A DNA stretch of 64,000 nucleotides, taken from NCBI GenBank assembly GCA_017649485.1, contig JAGCGS010000040.1, positions 1 through 64,000 of the forward strand. The letters are read 5' to 3'. The position numbers and the translations under genes are program-made. The notes under the pieces were generated by a model, which saw only the letters and a list, made by a program, of their open reading frames with translations, made no database searches and had not been told where the DNA came from. The first letter of the stretch is position 1, and every line of letters begins with the position of its first letter. The DNA is from Bacteroidaceae bacterium. GTDB lineage: Bacteria > Bacteroidota > Bacteroidia > Bacteroidales > Bacteroidaceae. This document shows positions 1 to 8,432 of the stretch, piece after piece.

Positions 1-46
1 AAGGTTCCTGTGCATCACTCAACCCTATGACAACAAACTTCCTCAT
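1..46 (-). CDS. cbiE: Start of precorrin-6Y methyltransferase (CbiE/CobL-like), partial
   Basis: Only 15 codons are inside the window, reading MRKFVVIGLSDAQEP. That resembles the first beta strand and loop of CbiE/CobL methyltransferases, which act on the corrin ring after CobJ and CobH. It lies directly downstream of the CobJ-CobH fusion on the same strand, which fits the pathway order. The gene runs off the left edge, so a fused CbiT domain cannot be checked. The name is an inference from a short N terminus plus context. Confidence 0.6.
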   Translation of the reverse strand, partial: MRKFVVIGLSDAQEP

Positions 47-48
47 TT

Positions 49-83
49 TCAATGTTCAATCGTCAATATTCAATCGTCAATAC
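49..83. repeat. Five in-phase TCAATNN heptamers between cobJH and cbiE
   Basis: Five consecutive 7-bp units (TCAAT followed by GT, CG, AT, CG, AC) run from 49 to 83. They fill nearly the whole gap between the cobJ-cobH stop codon (83-85 on the minus strand) and the next start codon (44-46). The same heptamer recurs at other operon gaps in this window. Confidence 0.9.
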
Positions 84-1495
84 TACAAATCCCTCCCTGG
101 CCATAACGCCTCTGCATCGTTAAAGCAGAGGATGGAGTTTACCAACGTAGCTGCGAGGTTACTACCTCCCTTTCGACCTTCCACAATCAGTTTGGGAATA
201 TTTTTGAAAGATTTCACCATGTGCTTAGATTCCTTCACATGTACAAAGCCCACAGGAGCAGCAATGATGCCCGCAGGGTGGGCTTTTCCTTTGCGAATCA
301 AATCACAAAGCTCCATCAAAGCCGTTGGAGCATTGCCAAAAGCAAAGATAGCATCTTCGGGGTAGTCCTCAACTGCAAGACGAATGCCTGCTTGAGTACG
401 AGTAATACCTTTCTCATCAGCCATTTGCTTAATACGAGGATCATCCAGATAGCATTTTGCCTCTACATTCAAGCGTTGCAAAGCACCTTTCCGAATGCCA
501 CTCACCACCATAGTTACATCAGTAATGATGTGCTTGATGCGGCCACTTTCGACGCCAGCATATAATGTCTCCACTGCCTGGTCGTCAACAGTTAGGATAT
601 TCTCCATATCGAAGTCAGCTGTTGTATGTATTGCATGTAGCAACGACCATTTGCGTCCCAAAGGTATATCTTTTACTTTCAGCTCTTCTTCGATAGTCCG
701 GAAACTCTCGATCATAATATTCTGACCTATCTTCTGACCATCGGTAATTACGTCACGATAGTAGCCTCTAGGAGTGATCATTGTATTTTGCCAGTTATAT
801 GATTGCGAATTGCCAATGATGATGACCGTAAACATATCTACGTCCTCAGGATCGAAAGCCGATAGGGTGGTAACCTTTACTTCTTGTTCGGGTCTGCCTG
901 CCTGACGTACATAGCCTACAGGTGTATCACCACTTCTTCCATATTGCAAGAAGAGTTCCTGCAAACGATAGAGTTGCCAGTATCGGCCCACACTTTTAGG
1001 ATTATAGATCGCCGTCACAAAATCAGCTTCGGCTGCTGCTATGATGCGACGTTCAATCTTTTCCCACGGCGTCATCAGGTCACTCAATGAAATCAGGCAG
1101 AGGTCGTGACCGATGGGAGCACCCAGCAATGAAGCAGCTTTTTGGAAAGCACTGATACCTGGAATAGAAACAACCTCTATATCACTGTTACACTCTTTCT
1201 TCATCTCATAGATGAGCGGAGTCATACCATAGATGCCCGCATCACCAGAGCTGATTACTACCACCGTATTACCTTCTTCAGCCAGATCAAAAGCCTGTTT
1301 GGCTCTCTCACGTTCTTTTTTCATACCCGTGTCCACACACTGGGCACCCTCGTGAAGGAAAGGTTTGACAAACTGGAAGTAATATTTATAACCTACCACC
1401 ACATCTGCCTCATGCAAAGCATCTCTTACTGCTCCTGTGATGTCAGACTCACTTCCAGGTCCAATGCCAGCTACTATAATCTTTGGTTGTTTCAT
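83..1495 (-). CDS. cobJ-cobH: Fused precorrin-3B C17-methyltransferase / precorrin-8X methylmutase
   Basis: This 470-residue protein has two cobalamin-pathway domains. Residues 1 to about 245 look like a tetrapyrrole methyltransferase (CobJ/CbiH): a GIGPGSESDIT start, a VISSGDAGIYGM loop and a late FTVIIIGNS strand. Residues about 265-470 look like CobH/CbiC: a LLHAIHTTADFD segment, ITDVTMVVSGIRK, and GNAPTALMEL followed by AAPVGFVHVKESK. The first domain contracts the ring by C17 methylation; the second moves the C11 methyl to C12. The two steps are not consecutive, so the fusion probably reflects shared expression rather than direct channelling. It sits in the operon headed by the B12 riboswitch near 8000. 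Confidence 0.9.
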   Translation of the reverse strand: MKQPKIIVAGIGPGSESDITGAVRDALHEADVVVGYKYYFQFVKPFLHEGAQCVDTGMKKERERAKQAFDLAEEGNTVVVISSGDAGIYGMTPLIYEMKKECNSDIEVVSIPGISAFQKAASLLGAPIGHDLCLISLSDLMTPWEKIERRIIAAAEADFVTAIYNPKSVGRYWQLYRLQELFLQYGRSGDTPVGYVRQAGRPEQEVKVTTLSAFDPEDVDMFTVIIIGNSQSYNWQNTMITPRGYYRDVITDGQKIGQNIMIESFRTIEEELKVKDIPLGRKWSLLHAIHTTADFDMENILTVDDQAVETLYAGVESGRIKHIITDVTMVVSGIRKGALQRLNVEAKCYLDDPRIKQMADEKGITRTQAGIRLAVEDYPEDAIFAFGNAPTALMELCDLIRKGKAHPAGIIAAPVGFVHVKESKHMVKSFKNIPKLIVEGRKGGSNLAATLVNSILCFNDAEALWPGRDL

Positions 1496-1572
1496 TGGTT
1501 TTCAATTATCTTGTCTCATAAATGTAACGACAACTGACGAGATATTTCAGTTGACACAGCAAATATAAAGAA

Positions 1573-2391
1573 TTACTTCATAATATCCTTGATGTGGCGG
1601 ATATAAATATCCCTAATGGCTTTGATTTCACCCAAGCCCTGCAATCTGACATCCACCTCGTAACCTTGTTGCTCGAACAGTTCCTTCCACTCTTTGGCAA
1701 TATCGTTACGAGCATGATCACCTGCAGTTAGCAACAAAGGACGTAGTTGTACTTTCTTTACCTTGCTTTGCTTTAAGGTTTTTAAGGTCATGTCTTGTGT
1801 AGGATATCCCTCGATGGTAGAAACATACCAATTGGTTTGCTCACGCTCTTGCAGCATGGTTTGCAACATCGCATATACAGCAGTAGAGGGGTGGGTAGTA
1901 CCATGACCCACCAATACTACAGCTTGGTTTTTCTCAGCTCCATCACGTGTCAAGATATCCAGCACCTCCTGACAATCTTCAACACTATACAGTAGCGGAT
2001 TGCCAGCTTTCAGTACTTTAAAGAAAGGCTGCAATGCAGCAATAGCCTCACGGAGATAAGTCATCTCGTAGCCTTCCATCAGTGTGGTACTTTGAACATA
2101 TACATATTCGTAGCCATCGGCACGCAGTTGCATCAGTGCCTCCTGCGGACTATAGAAATGCTCGCCTCGTTTACCCCAGATGTTTCGTATGATAGCCGAA
2201 GCATAAGCTTGTCTTACCTCCAAATTAGGAAATACAGTTTTCACATCGTTGTTCACTGTTTCGAGCGACAGAGCTCTGCCTTCAGGCTCTGTAGTGCCGA
2301 AGTGCACCATCAATATAGCCGTTTTCTCAGTCTGTGCAAAACTTACAAGCCAACAACATAATACCATCAATAAAACAAATACTCTTTTCAT
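1573..2391 (-). CDS. cbiK: Exported sirohydrochlorin cobaltochelatase-like protein (CbiK family)
   Basis: The 272-residue protein starts with a cleavable signal peptide (MKRVFVLLMVLCCWLVSFA-Q). CbiK inserts cobalt into sirohydrochlorin, and the two expected active-site histidines are visible in VGHGTTHPS and GDHARNDIA. Length suits CbiK plus a signal peptide. The ATG at 2391 is preferred to the upstream TTG because it begins the signal peptide. It lies just downstream of a TonB receptor gene, with two TCAATGG heptamers in the gap. Periplasmic CbiK is known from Desulfovibrio. Here it could charge tetrapyrroles with metal in the periplasm, or strip metal from imported ones. Family is secure; the direction of the reaction is inference. 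Confidence 0.85.
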   Translation of the reverse strand: MKRVFVLLMVLCCWLVSFAQTEKTAILMVHFGTTEPEGRALSLETVNNDVKTVFPNLEVRQAYASAIIRNIWGKRGEHFYSPQEALMQLRADGYEYVYVQSTTLMEGYEMTYLREAIAALQPFFKVLKAGNPLLYSVEDCQEVLDILTRDGAEKNQAVVLVGHGTTHPSTAVYAMLQTMLQEREQTNWYVSTIEGYPTQDMTLKTLKQSKVKKVQLRPLLLTAGDHARNDIAKEWKELFEQQGYEVDVRLQGLGEIKAIRDIYIRHIKDIMK

Positions 2392-2396
2392 AATAG

Positions 2397-2417
2397 TCAA
2401 TGGTCAATGGTTAATTA
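2397..2417. repeat. Heptamer repeat between TonB receptor and cbiK genes
   Basis: Two exact TCAATGG units and one TTAATTA unit occupy the gap between the receptor stop codon (2411) and the cbiK start codon (2389-2391, minus strand). The third unit overlaps the receptor's last codons. Confidence 0.75.
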
Positions 2418-4480
2418 AATTTTACCGTCAATCCTACTGTCAACATTCTGCCCGGCGACAACAAAGCATAGTTGACACCTTTCGGACGACTGTCTTTCTT
2501 GTTGAAGATATTGTCGATACCGATGCTCGGTTCTATCTGTACATGCTTGATGTGGTCGAATGTGTGACGAGTATTGATGTTCCAAATGCCATAGCCAGGG
2601 GCATCATCCTCATCAGGGAAGAGGCGCTTACTCTGCAGACGACCGTTTAGGTTTACATTCAGGCGATAATAGCCCCAACTGTGAGAATAGTTTGCAGCTA
2701 TAGTTCCCGTGTGACGAATGCTACGCTCAATGTTCTGCCAAACACCATCTAACTTGCCGCGAGAGTAGGTATAGCTATAGTTGCCCGTAACGATAAACCC
2801 AGGGAACAGGTTAGCCGAAGCATCTACCTGCACGCCGCGCACTATTGCCTTGTCAAAGTTGACATACAAACTGTAGTCTTCCAAGCGGTCTATTTGCTCC
2901 TCTGTCAGGTGCAAGTTCTGGCGCGACCAATCGATCACCTCATTGGTAATAGGATAGGCCTTGCGGGTAATCATGTCGTTCAGGTAATTCAAGTAGCCCG
3001 TAACTGCCACACTGAAATGGTCGTTCCTGTACTCAGCATTCAGAGAAACATAGTTGCTCTTGCCAGCCTTCAGGTTTTTATTACCAATGGTGATAGTAGG
3101 TTTCTTACCGGCATTGTCGTTGTAGTATTTGTAATACAATTCATTCAACTGTGGAGAGAGGAATCCGTGTGCATAGGTGGCACGAATGTTAAAACCACCC
3201 ACTGAATACATCACTGTAGCTTTAGGACTGAAATGGCTACCTGCCAGTTCGTGATAGTCATAGCGAGCACCCACAGTTGCTTTAAAGGCTTTCCATTTCG
3301 CCTCGTGTTGAGCGTATGCAGATAAGGTGTAGGCATCACCCTCTACATCACCACTCGATGATTTCAGCTTGTCTTCTCGGGCATTCAAGCCAAACACCGT
3401 ATTGCTGTTTTGCGTAAAATGGAAAACACCTCGCAGTTCTGCATTATAATATTTCTGGTGCTTGCTCATGGCATAGTCGCCAGGCGCATAACCTTGGTAG
3501 TCAGTAATGAACTTATGATTTCCCCTATAATCATCCGCTGTCAGATCCAGCTTGATTGAGTTTCTGTTGTCGATGCGATATAAGCCTCCGCCTTCAAAAC
3601 GCCATGACTCATTGTGTAGGTCGTAGTTGAAGCCGCCATTGGTATCGTTTGTCTTCACGGGACGGTCAGTAAGCTTCCAGTAGTAGTTACCGCTGGCATA
3701 GAAAGACAACTTATCGTTTGCCTTGAAGGTAAATTTCTGCGTCACAGTATTAGAATGAAAACCGAATGACAGAGGGTAAACGGTTTCCCTTAAGCTCTCT
3801 GTTCCGTCTTTTGCCTTAACTGTCTCAAAAGGAGAGTTTTGCCAGTTGTCGGCTTGTGTATGTCTGAAAGCAGTAGATGAACCAAACTTGCCCTTGGCAA
3901 TGTCCAGGTTCACATCCTGCGTAAATTGTCCTTTTCCGCTATATTTGCTACTGCTTGTGAAGGTTATTTCATCCTCAGGATCGTTGGTGATGATGTTTAT
4001 CACACCCGCAATAGCGTCTGATCCGTAGATAGATGATGCGGCACCATTCAACACCTCGATTCGTTTGATGCGACTCATGTCGATACGCCCAAGATCGATG
4101 TTGTTAGAAATGTCGCCTATAAGTTTATGGCCATTAACGAGAATCAATACATATTTGTTGCCCAAACCGTTCATCATCAGATAAGAGCCCATGGTGGTAG
4201 GGTTGAACGACAACGAGGGAACCATCATGGTCATTGCTTGTTGAAAATCGGTAATGCCGGCACGTTTTATCTCGTTTGCAGTGACTACTGCCACTGGTGC
4301 AGTGGTATTCTTCAGCCGCTGATGAGTTCCCGTTCCTGTTACTACTACAGGGTTTAGTTCAAACTCTTTTGTCACATCGGGGTTTTGCCCCATACGTCTC
4401 ACTGTCGTGCTATCTTGTGGCTGAACGGCCAACCCCGAAAGGCTGGCCGCAAGCATACCAATTGTAATAATATATTTCAT
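2411..4480 (-). CDS. TonB-dependent outer-membrane receptor, BtuB/heme-receptor type
   Basis: This 689-residue receptor has a signal peptide (about 1-19), a TonB-box-like segment (NPVVVTGTGTHQ, near 43-54), a plug with the typical SSIYGSDAIAGVINIIT stretch near 148-164, and a long beta-barrel ending in LTVGLTVKFN with a terminal aromatic residue. It imports a bound ligand using TonB energy. There is no N-terminal carboxypeptidase-like extension, so it resembles a vitamin or metal-chelate receptor more than a SusC glycan receptor. The B12 riboswitch upstream and the downstream chelatase suggest a corrinoid or other tetrapyrrole ligand. It is the second of two receptor/chelatase pairs. Confidence 0.85.
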   Translation of the reverse strand: MKYIITIGMLAASLSGLAVQPQDSTTVRRMGQNPDVTKEFELNPVVVTGTGTHQRLKNTTAPVAVVTANEIKRAGITDFQQAMTMMVPSLSFNPTTMGSYLMMNGLGNKYVLILVNGHKLIGDISNNIDLGRIDMSRIKRIEVLNGAASSIYGSDAIAGVINIITNDPEDEITFTSSSKYSGKGQFTQDVNLDIAKGKFGSSTAFRHTQADNWQNSPFETVKAKDGTESLRETVYPLSFGFHSNTVTQKFTFKANDKLSFYASGNYYWKLTDRPVKTNDTNGGFNYDLHNESWRFEGGGLYRIDNRNSIKLDLTADDYRGNHKFITDYQGYAPGDYAMSKHQKYYNAELRGVFHFTQNSNTVFGLNAREDKLKSSSGDVEGDAYTLSAYAQHEAKWKAFKATVGARYDYHELAGSHFSPKATVMYSVGGFNIRATYAHGFLSPQLNELYYKYYNDNAGKKPTITIGNKNLKAGKSNYVSLNAEYRNDHFSVAVTGYLNYLNDMITRKAYPITNEVIDWSRQNLHLTEEQIDRLEDYSLYVNFDKAIVRGVQVDASANLFPGFIVTGNYSYTYSRGKLDGVWQNIERSIRHTGTIAANYSHSWGYYRLNVNLNGRLQSKRLFPDEDDAPGYGIWNINTRHTFDHIKHVQIEPSIGIDNIFNKKDSRPKGVNYALLSPGRMLTVGLTVKFN

Positions 4481-4525
4481 TGATATATTTTTAAAAGGGG
4501 GACAAGCCCCCCTTGTTAAAGATTA

Positions 4526-5749
4526 TTACTCTTCTGGGAACATTGAGTGGTAGTAATCCAATGGCTCACCCTCAATGGCGTCGATGGTATGGTTCATCCA
4601 AATCTGACGGATGGTTGGCAACTCCAACAGACCCAGAGGAATCACGGTGTCATCGTTGCAAATAAAGCCAGAACCCTCTGCGCCGAAGTACATCTTCCAA
4701 CTGGTGTCTTCCACTTCGCCTTCCTCGTTGGCCATAGCCTGGAGTTCAGCAAATGTGTATTTTTCTGGATCAACATCCTCAGGCAGGTCGTCACCACCCA
4801 TGTCATTATGACCATGGTCACCGTTGATTGACATCAATGGGTGCAGATATACCTTCATGCCTTTATCGTTCAAGCCAGCTTCCACCATGCGGTCATATAC
4901 CTGAGTCTTGAAGTTTTCCATCATATCCACTGTACCTACGAAATAGTTAGGATTGATGGCCTGCAAAGCCTGCTCCAACTCGGTATAGCGAACATTAGCT
5001 TTGTAAGTGTCATAAGAGTCAGGATTACCATGACCCATGAATGCAACCACATCTTTAGCAGCCTTGTCAGCATAGAGCTTATTCAGTTCTGCAGCAACAG
5101 CTGGCACGTCAACTTCCTTGTCCTGCAGCAATGGCACACCCAGCTTCAGTGTCACACCAGCCAAATACTCATCAGAGAGGTCGCCATTGGCATTGTTGGC
5201 GAAGTCCTTGATGTAGTTGATAACGCGGGTATATTCCTCACCAGGGATAACTTGCAGTGACTGAACTACGATTTCCTCATATTGAACACCTTCCTGAGCG
5301 AAAGCAGAAAGCCAGTAAGAAGGAGCGTAATAGTTCTTAGGGTCAGTGTTTTCACCAGCAGCAGCACGGTTGATGCAGATGGCTGAAGAATAGCTTAAGA
5401 ATACGTCATATCCTGCGAAAGCTGCCTTGTAAGCATCGATAGTGGTATCGAAAGCATTGAAAGCCTGCTCCCAAGTTGAACCGAAGGCTACCAAAAGAAT
5501 AACCTTGTTGTTCTTCTTCTGAGCTTTGATGTTTGTCACAATAGCAGAAAGATAGCGAGAGTAAGCATTGTCAACCTCTACTTCCTTAATCACTTCTTTT
5601 TCCACTTCTTTGATTACTTCCTTTTCAACAGGAACTTCCTTAATCACTTCCTTGATGATTTCTTTTGGATCATCATCCTTGCAAGATGTAAAACCACCTG
5701 CAATTAACATGGCGAACATCGCCATCATTAAAAATTTAATCTTCTTCAT
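4526..5749 (-). CDS. CbiK-family lipoprotein (IhtB/FetB-like)
   Basis: A 407-residue lipoprotein: MKKIKFLMM... ends in a lipobox with Cys near residue 23 (GFTSCKDDD). A charged linker built of KEVIKEV-like repeats follows (about 29-57). The CbiK-like domain retains both histidine motifs (MGHGNPDSYD and NGDHGHNDMGG), but an acidic insertion follows the second one. The start at 5749 overlaps the upstream receptor gene by 14 bases, which suggests translational coupling. The closest described parallel I know is IhtB/FetB of Porphyromonas gingivalis, a CbiK-like hemin-binding outer-membrane lipoprotein encoded beside a TonB receptor. Role here is inferred: a surface tetrapyrrole binder or dechelatase serving the receptor. 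Confidence 0.75.
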   Translation of the reverse strand: MKKIKFLMMAMFAMLIAGGFTSCKDDDPKEIIKEVIKEVPVEKEVIKEVEKEVIKEVEVDNAYSRYLSAIVTNIKAQKKNNKVILLVAFGSTWEQAFNAFDTTIDAYKAAFAGYDVFLSYSSAICINRAAAGENTDPKNYYAPSYWLSAFAQEGVQYEEIVVQSLQVIPGEEYTRVINYIKDFANNANGDLSDEYLAGVTLKLGVPLLQDKEVDVPAVAAELNKLYADKAAKDVVAFMGHGNPDSYDTYKANVRYTELEQALQAINPNYFVGTVDMMENFKTQVYDRMVEAGLNDKGMKVYLHPLMSINGDHGHNDMGGDDLPEDVDPEKYTFAELQAMANEEGEVEDTSWKMYFGAEGSGFICNDDTVIPLGLLELPTIRQIWMNHTIDAIEGEPLDYYHSMFPEE

Positions 5750-7874
5750 TGTTACTAAGATTTGAGTTAAACTTATTATTGGTTTTCTTACCTTTACTAA
5801 ATTTGATGGTGAGTGATGCATAGACGGTTGTACCTGGGGTAGTAGTACCCAAGTGCCTGCCATGAGGTGTAGTATCCTTATAATTGAAGATGTTATCTAC
5901 ACCGGCTTCCAGGCGATAGGTCATTGTCTTGCTCTTGCCAAAGTCGTGGGTGGTGTTCAGACGCCAAATCTGATAGCCTTTTCCGTCGCCATCCATCTGG
6001 TAATAGCGCTTGGTACTCATGCGTCCATACACACCCACGCCAAAGTTGTATGAATCAGAGAATTTATGCTTCCAGGTCAGATAGGCATTGGCTTTGTGAT
6101 GGGCTGTACCGTCAATGGTTACTTTTCGTAACATGTCTTTATTGGTGTCATATACATGTGCCTCATTGTCCAGGTAACTGTAACCGATTCCAGCACTCCA
6201 TTCCTTGTTGGCATAGCGAAGAGTCACATCCGCGCCATAAGTTTTTGCATCCTCCATGTTCTGATACTGGCGAGTTTTCTTTAGCTCATAAGCCACTTGG
6301 TATTCTGCAGGAGCGTTATAGTTTGGTATTGTCACCAGATTGATCATGTTGCCCAGGGTGTTGTAATAACCAGTTATGTTGAAATTGAATCCTTTCCAGG
6401 AATACTCTGTGCCCAAAGAGAAATAGTCGGATGTCTGAGGCTTCAGATCTGTATTGCCTAAGTAGAGGTATGATCCGTTCATCTCTCTAATATACATGTA
6501 ATAGAGCTCTTTAGGAGTAGGCGATTTGAAGCCCTCGCTCCACGAAGCCCTCAACCTAAAGTTGCCTTTGCTCAGCATAGCGGATATTTTGGGTGTGAGC
6601 TTAAAGCCGAAGTTCTGGTTTTTGTTCAGACGTAAGCCTGCCGTGATGTTAAGCCAATTCAACAGGTTGAACTCATCCTGCACATACAAGGCACCCGTCC
6701 AGTCGCTTGCTTTTCCATCCACCACACGCATGGGAGCATTCAGCCAGTCGTATCGCCACTCCAAGCCTGCACTGAGTCGGTTCTCGTAAGGTAACTCAAA
6801 CACACCTTTGAGGTTCACCATGGTGCGTTGCTGGTCGCTTTGCAGATCGTGCTCCTCTGGGAACTTGGGATAGTAGTGTGTGAATTTGCCGAACAGATAG
6901 CCATCCACCAAGGTGGTGTCTGTAAAGTGATAATAGTAAGCATGGCGGTTCCAATCCACATCCAGTGTAATCTGATCTGTAGCGTTCAGTTGATATTGGG
7001 CTCCAACTGCCGCCGATGAGTTGTGATATTCCAGGTCGTAGGTCTTTACATCATAGTGTGCATACTTCCCACTTGGACGGTATATGTGTTTCCAATAGGC
7101 ACTTCCCTCGGCATAGAGTTGCAGTTTGTCACCAATGTCATAGGTGAATTTCTGTGCCACCTGTGCGTTTGTATAGCGGTTCACAGTCTTGTTACGACTG
7201 TCAGTAACGGGCTTCTCTTTTCCAGTGGTATATTCCGTTGCAGTGTTTTGCCAACCGTCAGTATGTTGCATCTGGAGGTTGGTGTAACTCTGGAAACGAC
7301 CGATGCGGAAGCCTATGCCATTGTGTTGACGCACATCACCATACGAGCCAACTCGGGTGGTGTTTTCAAGCAAGATGCCCTCATCATGTTTCTTGGTGAT
7401 GATGTTGATCACACCTGCTATGGCATCGCTACCATAGAGGGCACTGGAGGCACCTTTCACAATCTCAATCTTCTCGATGTTATTGGGGTCAATCAAACCG
7501 AGGTCGTTCTGCCCACCCACATCACCATGAATACGCTTACCGTTAATCAGAATCAAGATATAACTGTTACCCAGACCGTTCATCTGAATCTGACTACCCA
7601 TATCATCTTGGTTGAAGTCGAGTGATGAGGTCAGCATCAGGAGCATGTCTTGCAAACTCTTGCCACCATAGCTCTCCAGCATCTTGTGGTTGATGACTTC
7701 GGTCTGCACAGGCACATCCTTCAGAAGATGTTCTGTACCTGTACCTGTCACCACCACCTCGTCAAGCATCAGCGACAACTCCTGCTCCGATTTGTTCTCG
7801 ATGATGCTTTGCGCAGATGCACAAACAGCAAACAGGCATAAGCCCGTTGTTAAAATGAAATGTCTGTATTTCAT
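5736..7874 (-). CDS. TonB-dependent receptor, first gene after the B12 riboswitch
   Basis: This 712-residue receptor has a signal peptide (MKYRHFILTTGLCLFAVCASA), the TonB-box-like LDEVVVTGTGTEH, a plug with SSALYGSDAIAGVINIITK, and a barrel ending VYASLTIKF before a short polar tail. The ATG at 7874 is chosen because upstream in-frame codons run into the riboswitch and lack signal-peptide character. Being the first gene after a cobalamin riboswitch makes it the best BtuB candidate in the window. It shares domain layout and gene order with the receptor at 2411-4480, so the pair unit looks duplicated. Ligand identity is inferred from the riboswitch, not from binding-site residues. Confidence 0.87.
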   Translation of the reverse strand: MKYRHFILTTGLCLFAVCASAQSIIENKSEQELSLMLDEVVVTGTGTEHLLKDVPVQTEVINHKMLESYGGKSLQDMLLMLTSSLDFNQDDMGSQIQMNGLGNSYILILINGKRIHGDVGGQNDLGLIDPNNIEKIEIVKGASSALYGSDAIAGVINIITKKHDEGILLENTTRVGSYGDVRQHNGIGFRIGRFQSYTNLQMQHTDGWQNTATEYTTGKEKPVTDSRNKTVNRYTNAQVAQKFTYDIGDKLQLYAEGSAYWKHIYRPSGKYAHYDVKTYDLEYHNSSAAVGAQYQLNATDQITLDVDWNRHAYYYHFTDTTLVDGYLFGKFTHYYPKFPEEHDLQSDQQRTMVNLKGVFELPYENRLSAGLEWRYDWLNAPMRVVDGKASDWTGALYVQDEFNLLNWLNITAGLRLNKNQNFGFKLTPKISAMLSKGNFRLRASWSEGFKSPTPKELYYMYIREMNGSYLYLGNTDLKPQTSDYFSLGTEYSWKGFNFNITGYYNTLGNMINLVTIPNYNAPAEYQVAYELKKTRQYQNMEDAKTYGADVTLRYANKEWSAGIGYSYLDNEAHVYDTNKDMLRKVTIDGTAHHKANAYLTWKHKFSDSYNFGVGVYGRMSTKRYYQMDGDGKGYQIWRLNTTHDFGKSKTMTYRLEAGVDNIFNYKDTTPHGRHLGTTTPGTTVYASLTIKFSKGKKTNNKFNSNLSNNEED

Positions 7875-7939
7875 ACCATTATCAATAAAACGACATTCAT
7901 CGCTCCTTACCTGGGAGCTTTGTCCTTTATGTTTGGAAA

Positions 7940-8112
7940 AGGTAGGTATTCTGGCTCTCCTCGGTCTGCTTGGCCTTCCCATTGACACATTGCAACAGTG
8001 GCACATGTAGATGCAGACACCTTTTATTGAGGATTACAGCTGCAGGAACAGCTCAGGTTTTGCACCTGATTCCCTTGAGTCCGATGCTTGATAGCAATCA
8101 GATTGCCTATTC
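7940..8112 (-). ncRNA. Cobalamin (B12) riboswitch controlling the receptor/chelatase/cob operon
   Basis: Read on the minus strand, the element shows the conserved cobalamin-riboswitch landmarks in order: GGGAATCAGG (8074-8065), GCTGTTCCTGCAGCTGTAA, the B12-box GCCACTG (8002-7996), GGGAAGGC (7980-7973) and AGCCAGAATACCT near the 3' end (about 7956-7944). The receptor start codon follows 66 bases later. In that gap GCTCC and GGAGC can pair, which may belong to the expression platform. High B12 should switch the leftward operon off. Confidence 0.93.
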
Positions 8113-8118
8113 CAAGTG

Positions 8119-8149
8119 CAAAGATAGTGCAAAAAGAAGACAATGCAAA
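8119..8149 (-). promoter_or_regulatory. Promoter of the B12 riboswitch transcript
   Basis: On the minus strand TTTG (8149-8146) and TATCTTTG (8126-8119) are 19 bases apart, matching the Bacteroidetes -33/-7 consensus. Transcription would begin just before the riboswitch aptamer. Confidence 0.8.
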
Positions 8150-8180
8150 ATATTTTTAATTTATTTTGTTCTCTTCCAAT

Positions 8181-8426
8181 GCTTGCACTATCTTTTAATA
8201 AGATAGGCTTTGCCTCAACAAAATCAAATTAAATAAATTTATTTGCTTTTGTGCTCGGCTTGCACTATCTTTCGATAAGATAGGCTTCGCCTCGACAGAA
8301 TCAAATTAAATAAATTTATTTGCTTTTGTGCTCGGCTTGCACTATCTTTTGATAAGATAGGCTTCGCCTCGACAAAATCAAATTAAATAAATTTATTTGT
8401 TTTTGTGCTCGGCTTGCACTATCTTT
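8181..8426. repeat. 77-bp tandem repeat, three copies plus a partial fourth
   Basis: Units start at 8181, 8258 and 8335, with a partial copy from 8412. Each has GCTTGCACTATCTTT, an inverted repeat around GATAAGATAG, a small AGGC-TTC-GCCT hairpin and an AT-rich stretch ending in TTTG. The last TTTG and the partial fourth copy make the cbiP promoter. Earlier copies carry the same spacing but a damaged -7 box. Confidence 0.93.
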
Positions 8427-8427
8427 G
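8396..8427 (+). promoter_or_regulatory. cbiP-cobD-cbiB promoter
   Basis: TTTG (8396-8399) and TATCTTTG (8420-8427) are 20 bases apart. The -7 box ends five bases before the cbiP ATG at 8433, so the mRNA should have almost no leader. Confidence 0.75.
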
Positions 8428-8432
8428 CCCCC

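Noticed and set aside
7875..8006. Longer N terminus for the first TonB receptor
   Set aside because: The codons overlap the riboswitch 3' part and would precede the signal peptide, so they are leader RNA.
8181..8426. CRISPR array
   Set aside because: Units are identical nearly end to end at 77 bases with no variable spacers; it is a tandem duplication.
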